64,000 nucleotides of DNA from assembly GCF_003226555.1 (NCBI RefSeq), contig NZ_QKQS01000010.1:24786-88785 (forward strand), written 5' to 3'. The stretch is from Rhodopseudomonas palustris (lineage in GTDB: Bacteria; Pseudomonadota; Alphaproteobacteria; Rhizobiales; Xanthobacteraceae). The notes under the pieces are model-generated. The model worked only from the letters and a program-made list of their open reading frames with translations, was not told the origin of the DNA and ran no database searches. This document shows positions 44,532 through 51,189 of the stretch, piece by piece. The position numbers and the translations under genes were made by a program. Each line of letters starts with the position of its first letter. Within the stretch, counting starts at the first letter, position 1.

Positions 44532-45550
44532 CACTCTTCCCTCGGGCGCAATGCTGCGAACACGCGATCGCTGTCTGCCCTCGGCGGCGGCGCCGGTTCG
44601 GACGAGACCACATTCAGCCAATAGTACAACAGATCCTGCAACCCGTCGCCCCGCTTCACCGTCATTTCCGTCGGAGAAGCCGTCGTAACAAACTTACGCA
44701 CGGCGCTGAACCTGTCGCCGAACCTCCGATCCATCGTCTCAACGAGCCGGTCGAAGTCGGCGGTCGCGACGGCCGCCTTGTCCGAGCCGATGACGGCGTC
44801 GTTCTTGGTCAGCACCACTGCAAGCTGGGGTCGGCGTGCGAATGCTCCGCTCTCTTGAAGTCCTTGGACGATAGGAGCCACGGAGTTGATCACGTCGTGG
44901 CGGCTTTTCGGATCGCACAGCCGACGTCCGTCGATCAATACGGTGACGGTATCGGCCCGCCGCAACTCGAACATCGAGTGGCCGTTGGACATATCGTCGG
45001 CGACCTCTTCGTATTCCTCGCCCGACCGGTCCGCGAGCAGCAGCGAGATGACGTCCGTCTCCCCGTCCTGCAGCAGGTCCATATGGTAGAAGGCGACTTC
45101 GCCGCGGCTTGTGCGGGGCGAGTGCGCGACGCCCCTCTTCGACGCTACGCGCGAATCGTGACAGATTTGTTCGAAGCCGTGGAGAGTGGACGATCCGGCG
45201 AAGGTCACTCCGCCGATCGGGCCTTCCTGGAACAAATCGTAGAGACCCGCCAGAAGGCTGGTCTTGCCGCAGTCGTACGCGCCGATAATTCCGATCACGC
45301 GCGATCGGGCGCTCCGAAGGACACCGGAAGCTTGGACGGCATGCAACGTCACGCCTGGGTCAAGGTCGAGGCCGGTCGCCGGAGCTGCGGCCTCTGCGCC
45401 CTCCGCAGGGCGTGGAGCCGTCGGTTGCTTGCCGTAGAACTGACATTTGTCGAAGGACAATCCTTCAACGCACTTCTTGTCTACCGAAACGCGGCAGTCC
45501 GGGTTCGAACAGATCATCTCGGCCGCAGCCGCGGACATCGGCCTACTCAT
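44531..45550 (-). CDS. Double-GTPase system GTPase 2 with N-terminal zinc-binding module
   Basis: 339 aa. A Cys-rich head (CSNPDC, CVEGLSFDKC; about residues 13-38) looks like a zinc-binding module. After a Pro/Ala linker comes the GTPase domain: Walker A GIIGAYDCGKTSLLAGLYD near 87-105, G3 LLADRSGEEYEEV near 170, and G4-like VVLTKNDAV near 245. The start overlaps the GASH stop by 8 bp and its own stop overlaps GTPase 1 by one base. Two different GTPases side by side define the double-GTPase type of system. The zinc module may sense or bind a partner or nucleic acid (inference). Confidence 0.87.
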   Translation of the reverse strand: MSRPMSAAAAEMICSNPDCRVSVDKKCVEGLSFDKCQFYGKQPTAPRPAEGAEAAAPATGLDLDPGVTLHAVQASGVLRSARSRVIGIIGAYDCGKTSLLAGLYDLFQEGPIGGVTFAGSSTLHGFEQICHDSRVASKRGVAHSPRTSRGEVAFYHMDLLQDGETDVISLLLADRSGEEYEEVADDMSNGHSMFELRRADTVTVLIDGRRLCDPKSRHDVINSVAPIVQGLQESGAFARRPQLAVVLTKNDAVIGSDKAAVATADFDRLVETMDRRFGDRFSAVRKFVTTASPTEMTVKRGDGLQDLLYYWLNVVSSEPAPPPRADSDRVFAALRPREE

Positions 45551-46628
45551 ACGTCAGGAAAAGGTGTTCGCGGTAGAAGAGCTCCGAGAGACGGAGCGGC
45601 GAGAGGCTGACGTCTTCCCCGAGGCCACAGAGCGCCGACCAATTCGCAGCCCATGCGTCGGATACGCCGGCTTCGACCCGCTTGTCCAAAGCGAAGTGGA
45701 TAGGAGTGCTAACAGGCGACGCGGGCAATTCGTCCATCGTGGCGGTTGCCCAATCCAGGGGGACTGCGTTTGCGACTGCGACAACGGAGAGCTTTCCGCG
45801 CGACTTGAGGCCGGAACGCGCGAGCAGAGCCGCGATGGCGAGGGGACCCGGACAGACAACCGTGAGGCCGGCCAGTTCCTTGGCGAAGACTATTGGTTGA
45901 ACGGGATTTTCGACCTTGTCGAATGGCAGATCGAGGTCGAGGCTGCGCTCGCCAAGCAACCACCAAAGCATCTGCAACTCTTCGTCGACTACGCGTATGT
46001 AACTGCTCATCTTGTCGATGGAGGCGTTGAGTCCGGTGGTGGCCGTTCTGAGCGACGCGTTTACCCCATCCACTAGGCCCGCGAAAAGCGGCTTGAAGGA
46101 CTGCGGGTCGTTCGGATTCAAGCTTGTAAGATCCGGCTCCCACGAAAATTTCTGAATTGCAACCTTGAGCCGAGAGACATCCGGCCGAACGCGGCGGACC
46201 GTGCTCAAATCCACGATCGCCTGCTCCGCCAGCCCGACGAGATCCATCGGCAAGGACAGCTTTCTATCGCCATTGAACGAGGCCGTCGTGACGGCCAGCG
46301 GCGCCACCGAATACGAACCGAATAGACGGACGAGCGCACAGGCAGCGAGCACCTGGCTTTCGCGCTTCTCCGGCTCATAGTCTTCGTCGGCAGCTTCGAA
46401 TGCGGCGTGAAAAGCGGCGAGCTTCTCCGCGAGCTCAGGGTCCTTGTAACCCGCAGCCTTGGTGCCGAACGCCAGTCGCGTCAGGACCTCCACTAGCGCC
46501 CGGTTAGGCGATGCAATCGCCTTGTTGAGGCCGATCCATCTCGCCTGAGCTTTGCTGTCCTCCAGCGAAACCTCGCGGTACCAACGGGTGAAATCCGGGT
46601 CCATAACGGGGACCTCTTGCGTAGCCAT
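45543..46628 (-). CDS. GASH-type helical GTPase-associated protein, 361 aa
   Basis: The protein is almost entirely helical. Its start PDFTRWYREVSLEDSKAQAR and the mid-segment GLNASIDKMSSYIRVVDEEL and QMLWWLLGERS match what I know as the GTPase-associated system helical (GASH) domain. The C-terminal third (GPLAIAALLARSGL, LSLSPLRLSELFYREHLFL) is conserved-looking and amphipathic. No catalytic motifs. In such systems it probably links the sensor GTPases to the effector. Coupled on both sides: its ATG overlaps the phosphoesterase stop by one base, and its stop overlaps GTPase 2 by 8 bp. Confidence 0.8.
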   Translation of the reverse strand: MATQEVPVMDPDFTRWYREVSLEDSKAQARWIGLNKAIASPNRALVEVLTRLAFGTKAAGYKDPELAEKLAAFHAAFEAADEDYEPEKRESQVLAACALVRLFGSYSVAPLAVTTASFNGDRKLSLPMDLVGLAEQAIVDLSTVRRVRPDVSRLKVAIQKFSWEPDLTSLNPNDPQSFKPLFAGLVDGVNASLRTATTGLNASIDKMSSYIRVVDEELQMLWWLLGERSLDLDLPFDKVENPVQPIVFAKELAGLTVVCPGPLAIAALLARSGLKSRGKLSVVAVANAVPLDWATATMDELPASPVSTPIHFALDKRVEAGVSDAWAANWSALCGLGEDVSLSPLRLSELFYREHLFLTYE

Positions 46629-47914
46629 TACTTCCCTTCCTTCTCGGAGATCAACTCCGCCAGCCGGTCGAGCAGATCGCGTTCCTTCGCCCTGATCAGC
46701 GCCTTTCCGTATCGTTCAGGCTCCGGCAGGGCGACTTCCTCCCTACTGATCAGTCCCAACTCGAGCGCAATAGTGCGGCGGTCACTCGAAGCAAGGTCCC
46801 AGAAGCGGCCAACGATATTCCGATTGACTTCGGCGCCCATGGCGGCCTCCGGATCAGCACTCGCGTCGATCGGCGGATCCGGCGGAGCGTGCGACCCCAC
46901 GGTGCCGGTCGATGCCACGATGTCTTCCGCGAAGGGGATCGTGTGCCGAAAAACGTCGTCACCCGAAGACGTCAGAATCGGCCTGAACCGTTCGGGGTTG
47001 GACTGGTACGTGAACTGATGGGTCTCGATCGAGAGCCGCCTTTCTCTTCCCGACCCGATCAGATCAATCCGGACTAGATTGTAGCCCGGTTCGTACTGCT
47101 TCTCGCTCCGCGATGGGTTTACCGCGCCGGCGCCCCATCGCACAAAGTCCGCCTCGCGATGGACCTTCTGTTTGTGCTTGTGGCCGAATAGTTGGAACGT
47201 TGCCCTCCTTTCGAGAGCATTCTCCACCTCGTCCCCGTCGATCAGCCAGTCGGTCGGATGGTGGCACATCACCATGTTGACCACGTCTGGAACGGGATCC
47301 AAAGCCGTCTGCAGCGGGCTGACGTAGAGCGACGGCCTCAAATCATCCTTGCCGTCGCGACCAGATAGCAGCGTCGACGTCAGCCCATGGATCCTGAGCT
47401 TTACCTCCGACGTCAGTTCCAGGTCCTGTTTCCACGCGATCCTGCCTGGGTAGATCTGACAATTCATCGGCGCCGCAAAAACGTTGTAGGCGGCATGGCC
47501 ATGAAGTAACGCGGCGGCGGTTTGGGGGTCGGCCAGTTGAGCGCGAAGAGTGTTGTCACGCCAATCGTCCTTTTCCTCGGCGATCGCTTTGTGCACATTC
47601 CTCGTACTCATGGCCGCTTTGACCGAGGCTCTGTCAACGTCATGATTGCCGGGCACGACTAGCATCGGCCCCCTTTCACAGCCGCTCAGGATCCTGAGCT
47701 TGGCAAACCATTTTCTAGCTTCTTCGTATTCGCGCGGGTCTCCTGCGAAGGCGACGTCGCCGCCAATCAGGATCGCGTCCACCTTCCCCAATTTCGATAC
47801 CTGGGTGGCTAGGTGCCTTTCCATACGGGTCCTGATTCCCTTATCAGGATCAGTGTCTGGATCTAGGCATTCAGGTGCTTTGAAATGAATGTCCGAAACA
47901 TGCAGAAACAACAT
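46628..47914 (-). CDS. Calcineurin-like metallophosphoesterase, first gene of GTPase operon
   Basis: 428 aa from the ATG at 47914 (MLFLHVSDIHFKAPE); longer frames start in unrelated sequence. Metal motifs: SDIHF near residue 7, LIGGDVAFAGDP near 50, VVPGNHDVDR near 90, MCHHPTDW near 215, LFGHKHKQK near 244. A 170-residue C-terminal extension is helical and charged, ending RAKERDLLDRLAELISEKEG; it may contact the GASH protein. Because it leads a regulator-rich operon, I infer it is the enzymatic effector (nucleic acid or nucleotide hydrolysis). It is only distantly similar to the element phosphoesterase at 38322. Confidence 0.87.
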   Translation of the reverse strand: MLFLHVSDIHFKAPECLDPDTDPDKGIRTRMERHLATQVSKLGKVDAILIGGDVAFAGDPREYEEARKWFAKLRILSGCERGPMLVVPGNHDVDRASVKAAMSTRNVHKAIAEEKDDWRDNTLRAQLADPQTAAALLHGHAAYNVFAAPMNCQIYPGRIAWKQDLELTSEVKLRIHGLTSTLLSGRDGKDDLRPSLYVSPLQTALDPVPDVVNMVMCHHPTDWLIDGDEVENALERRATFQLFGHKHKQKVHREADFVRWGAGAVNPSRSEKQYEPGYNLVRIDLIGSGRERRLSIETHQFTYQSNPERFRPILTSSGDDVFRHTIPFAEDIVASTGTVGSHAPPDPPIDASADPEAAMGAEVNRNIVGRFWDLASSDRRTIALELGLISREEVALPEPERYGKALIRAKERDLLDRLAELISEKEGK

Positions 47915-48192
47915 CTTTGAGCTACTTCCGTCCCCTGTTATTCGGCTTGCTAGATCAATACGGATCCATGTTCTGCCGGCACTGCCGAGGAATGGCCTTT
48001 GAACTCTTCCGAGCAATGGCTAGGCCAACCACTGGTTGTTTACGGCCGATTGTGTATCCATGCGAGCCGTTTCCGCTTGGGTCTCCACCGAATTTGCTGA
48101 AACAGGACGTTTTCGACCTGCAAGCGGGTCGACTTTTTGTTCTTAGTATGTTCTGATTTTCTGCATCGTCCCCCCCTCCCGCGAGCTGGCGC

Positions 48193-48570
48193 GTGCCGAC
48201 ACCGAGACAGATCGACCAGCTGGCCGCTGCCGTCGGCACACAGGCCGCTCCGACACCCGAGTCTGGTCCATCCGACGCGTTGCCGCCTGAATACTGGCAG
48301 GCACTCCTGACAGCCGCCGAGGCCGACCGGGGTAGGCTGCTGCCTAACGGCGCGGCGGGGGCGGCGGTTCTGAGCCGAATCTCCCATCCCCTCCTCCAGG
48401 TCGGCTGCCGGCGCTGCGGCCGATTGGTCGAAATTCAGCCTGCCGACGCCATCAGGCTGTATGGTCCTGAAGCCACCTGGAAGGAGGTCGGGCGGCGTCT
48501 CCTAGAAAAAACCTGCACGCAGCGGACCGGCCGCCATGAGGAAGACGGCTGCTGGCCCGCGTTCGGCTGA
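48193..48570 (+). CDS. Cys-rich hypothetical protein, 125 aa
   Basis: GTG start. GCRRCGRLVEIQPADAIRLYG near residue 71 and KTCTQRTGRHEEDGCWP at the end supply four Cys in a likely zinc site. This arrangement recurs in alphaproteobacterial small proteins encoded beside YedK and DinB genes, which is the case here. Function unknown; nucleic acid binding is plausible from the zinc site. The gene diverges from the phosphoesterase operon across 278 bp. Confidence 0.65.
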   Translation: MPTPRQIDQLAAAVGTQAAPTPESGPSDALPPEYWQALLTAAEADRGRLLPNGAAGAAVLSRISHPLLQVGCRRCGRLVEIQPADAIRLYGPEATWKEVGRRLLEKTCTQRTGRHEEDGCWPAFG

Positions 48571-48579
48571 CGCGCTCCG

Positions 48580-49029
48580 ATGGCGCCGAAACATCACCCG
48601 ACCCCCCTGTCGGGCGGCGACCGCAAGGCGCTTCACAAGGAGCTCGGGCGTGCCCGGGCTGTGACGACGATCCTCGCCGCCCAATCGGCCGAGATGAGAT
48701 CGAGGGGGGAGGCGCTCATCCAGCAGGCGGACCGGTTGCTGTGCGAAAGCTGGAACGAGCGCATGTGGGCCGACTGGGGTCCGATCGCCCCATCGCCGAC
48801 CATCGACCAAGCCGTCAACGGCGGCTATTGCTGGATCGAAATCGAGTGCTCGCGGTGCAGGACACCTAATGAGGTCGACCTGGCGGGACTTCGCCACCCG
48901 TCGACGACGTGCGTTCACGACCTTGCCAGCCGCCTCCGCTGCAGCAAGTGCGCGAAGGCGGGAAAGCGGCCGGCCGCCACGTTGCTCCAACTCGCGCAGA
49001 GCGCCCGGCATGCCGGCCCGGAGACCTGA
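48580..49029 (+). CDS. Zinc-ribbon-like hypothetical protein, 149 aa
   Basis: Start at the ATG 9 bp after the previous gene's stop. A charged helical N-terminus (DRKALHKELGRARAVTTIL) is followed by a Cys4-type site: IEIECSRCRTPNEVD near residue 88 and LRCSKCAKAGKRP near 119, with a Cys/His in THT-like CVHDL between. It ends 2 bp before the YedK start. Probably co-transcribed with yedK; role unknown. Confidence 0.7.
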   Translation: MAPKHHPTPLSGGDRKALHKELGRARAVTTILAAQSAEMRSRGEALIQQADRLLCESWNERMWADWGPIAPSPTIDQAVNGGYCWIEIECSRCRTPNEVDLAGLRHPSTTCVHDLASRLRCSKCAKAGKRPAATLLQLAQSARHAGPET

Positions 49030-49031
49030 CC

Positions 49032-49760
49032 ATGTGCAACCTGTACTCGATCACCACCAACCAGGCGGCCATCATCGCGCTCTTCCGGGTCGTCAATCAG
49101 CATGTCGGCAACCTCGCGCCAGGGCCCGGCGTGTTTCCCGACTATAGGGCGCCAATCATCCGGACCGGCGCGAGCGGCCGCGAACTCGTCACCGCCCGAT
49201 GGGGCATGCCGTCGTCGGCGAAAGCGCTCTTGGACGCGGCGCAGAAGCGGGCCGACAAGTTGCGCGCCAAGGGCAAGACCGTCGATTTCGACGACGTGCT
49301 GCGGATGGAGCCGGACGGCGGGACCACGAATATCCGCAACGTGAAGTCGAAGCATTGGACCCGGTGGCTGGGACCGGAGCATCGCTGCATCGTACCGTTC
49401 AACTCGTTCAGCGAGTTCAACAAGGCCGAGGGCGGCGACATCTGGTTCGCGCTCGACGAGAGCCGCCCCCTCGCCTGCTTCGCCGGCATCTGGACGAGTT
49501 GGACATCGGTGCGGAAGGTGAAGGAAGGCGAGACGACCAACGACCTCTATGCGTTCCTGACGACCGAACCGAACGCCGAAGTCGGCGCCATCCATCCGAA
49601 GGCGATGCCGGTCGTCCTGACGACGCCGGACGAGGTCGAGACCTGGCTGTCGGCCCCCCAGGAGGAGGCCCTGAGGCTGCAGCGCCCGCTGCCTGACGGC
49701 GCCCTGCGGATCGTGGTTCAGGGCGTAAAGAAGGACGGGGACGCGCAGGGACCCAACTGA
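49032..49760 (+). CDS. yedK: SOS response-associated peptidase/HMCES family (YedK)
   Basis: 242 aa from the ATG at 49032, which exposes the catalytic Cys as residue 2 ([11 protein letters not shown]). Family motifs include APIIRTG, the RWGMPSS stretch near residue 56, [14 protein letters not shown] near 117 with the catalytic Glu, and [11 protein letters not shown] near 190 with the His. YedK forms a protective DNA-protein crosslink with abasic sites in single-stranded DNA. A longer upstream frame is rejected because Cys2 must be N-terminal. Its C-terminal coding region has a partial duplicate at 49911-50026. Confidence 0.93.
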   Translation: MCNLYSITTNQAAIIALFRVVNQHVGNLAPGPGVFPDYRAPIIRTGASGRELVTARWGMPSSAKALLDAAQKRADKLRAKGKTVDFDDVLRMEPDGGTTNIRNVKSKHWTRWLGPEHRCIVPFNSFSEFNKAEGGDIWFALDESRPLACFAGIWTSWTSVRKVKEGETTNDLYAFLTTEPNAEVGAIHPKAMPVVLTTPDEVETWLSAPQEEALRLQRPLPDGALRIVVQGVKKDGDAQGPN

Positions 49761-49764
49761 TGCT

Positions 49765-50026
49765 ATGACGGAGGCCGCCGCCCCGACCCCTCATCGCAAG
49801 ATCACCCATGTCGACGTAGATGCGTTCTATGCCTCGGTCGAGCAGAAAGACGACCCGGCGCTGCTGGAAAAGCCGGTCGCCGTCGGCGGCTCGCGCGACC
49901 GCGGCGATTCCGATCCATTTGAAGACGCCGGCGGAGGTCGAGACTGGCTGTCGGCCCCTCAGGGAGGTCACCCTGAACCTGCAGGGCCCGCCGCCTAACG
50001 GCGCGCTGCGAATCGGGATGCTCTGA
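49765..50026 (+). pseudogene. Chimeric relic: DinB N-terminus joined to a second YedK C-terminus
   Basis: It starts [20 protein letters not shown] then [27 protein letters not shown], the opening of DNA polymerase IV (DinB). After about 47 codons the sequence switches, with a frame change, to [20 protein letters not shown] and [13 protein letters not shown], which parallels the YedK C-terminus [20 protein letters not shown] and [12 protein letters not shown]. So a dinB gene lost all but its first 140 bp by recombination with a second yedK-like copy. No functional polymerase is encoded. Confidence 0.8.
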
Positions 50027-50081
50027 CCCCACTAGCGCCATGATGGAAGCCACCGCCCCAGGCTGACGCCGGGCGCCCTCA

Positions 50082-50256
50082 TAGGTCCGGAGGATCGCGG
50101 CGGCGAGGGCTTTGTTCCATCCGTTTAGGGTCTCGAAGTAAAGGGGCACGACGCCGGGACGCGTCGATCAGACCACCCAGGAATCCTGCTCGTTAGGACG
50201 AAGACGCGCATCACTTGGCCTGACGCATTTGGATCTGAAATATCTCGATCTCGATA
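50082..50256 (-). pseudogene. Decayed copy B of a small gene (flanking repeat)
   Basis: Homologous to 41262-41434 in the same orientation (see that entry). On the minus strand it reads IEIEIFQIQMRQAK, a stop, then MRVFVL, and in another frame EQDSWVV, a stop, STRPGVVPLYFETLNGWNKA. The open part continues ALAAAILRTYEGARRQ. Marks the right side of the accessory block. Confidence 0.65.
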
Positions 50257-50331
50257 GTACAGAGGCACTGTATTTATTTTTCAGCATGCCATCTTATCGA
50301 CCTTCGCGGGCCGAACGGCCGTTGACGGTCT

Positions 50332-51021
50332 TCATTTCATCGCTTCCTCGAGCAAAAGCAGCAGCAGGAAGCCAGCGAAGAACATCGCGGTCACCCACGG
50401 TCGGTCCGGCGTCTCGTGCGCTTCGACCAGCAATTCCTCGGTGACGAGATAGAGCAGCGCAATCAGGCTGAAGGCGAACACGCCGGTAATGATCGGCTGC
50501 GGCAGCATCGATGCCGGGATGCTCAGCAGCGCCCCGAGCGGCAGCAGCACGACCAGCGCCGCGGTCCACAGGACCGGCTTGATCCGTGACTGGATGTCTT
50601 CCGCGAACGCCATGCTGACGGTGAGGCCGAGAAACAGAACCTCGATCGTCAGGGCGATCGTGAGCAGCAGCCCGGCGCTTTGCCCGGCCAGGAACCCGAT
50701 GCCGAGGACCATCCCGTCGATGAAGACGTCGACGCCGGTTACGATGATCAAGCCGGACGCGCCGGTGGTTTTACGCTCGAGCAGCTTCAGGGCCAGCATG
50801 GCGGCGACGCCGATGGCGCCGCCTACCAGCGTCATCCACAGCGAATTGCGATGCAGGAGGTCGGGCAGAATTTCGCCGGCCGCGGCGGCGAAGACGACGC
50901 CTGCAGCGAAGTGCTGGACCGCGCTGACCGCGACGGGCCCAGGGCGGCGCACTGCTGCGAAGCTTGCGCCGACCACGGCCGCCGCGGCGGGAATGAGGGT
51001 GTACATCCAAGCCGACGCCAT
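50332..51021 (-). CDS. ZIP-family-like metal transporter
   Basis: 229 aa from the ATG at 51021 (MASAWMYTLIPAAAAVVG). About eight helices. The ZIP core is visible: AVQHFAAGVVFAAAAGEILPDLL near residue 37 (His and Glu/Asp metal ligands) and VTGVDVFIDGMVLGIGFLAG near 97. A family of such proteins moves Zn or other divalent ions. It is the last gene of the minus-strand metal cluster, 168 bp after the P-type ATPase. Direction of transport cannot be read from sequence. Confidence 0.8.
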   Translation of the reverse strand: MASAWMYTLIPAAAAVVGASFAAVRRPGPVAVSAVQHFAAGVVFAAAAGEILPDLLHRNSLWMTLVGGAIGVAAMLALKLLERKTTGASGLIIVTGVDVFIDGMVLGIGFLAGQSAGLLLTIALTIEVLFLGLTVSMAFAEDIQSRIKPVLWTAALVVLLPLGALLSIPASMLPQPIITGVFAFSLIALLYLVTEELLVEAHETPDRPWVTAMFFAGFLLLLLLEEAMK

Positions 51022-51189
51022 CGGGATTTTTCTCAACACTTGGCACCGCGGTTTCGCCTCGATGCGACAGGTCCGAAACAGGTCCCGGCCCGGCCCGCGG
51101 CCTCCGGGGTGTGAACGCGCACGAGCAGCCGGCGGTCGGCGCCGCGCCTCAGTGCAGACCGCGCGGCCGGGCCGATCCGGATCGCGCCG

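Noticed and set aside
47915..49031. SOS (LexA) box ahead of the YedK cluster
   Set aside because: I looked for the alphaproteobacterial GTTC-N7-GTTC pattern in the promoter area and did not find a convincing copy.
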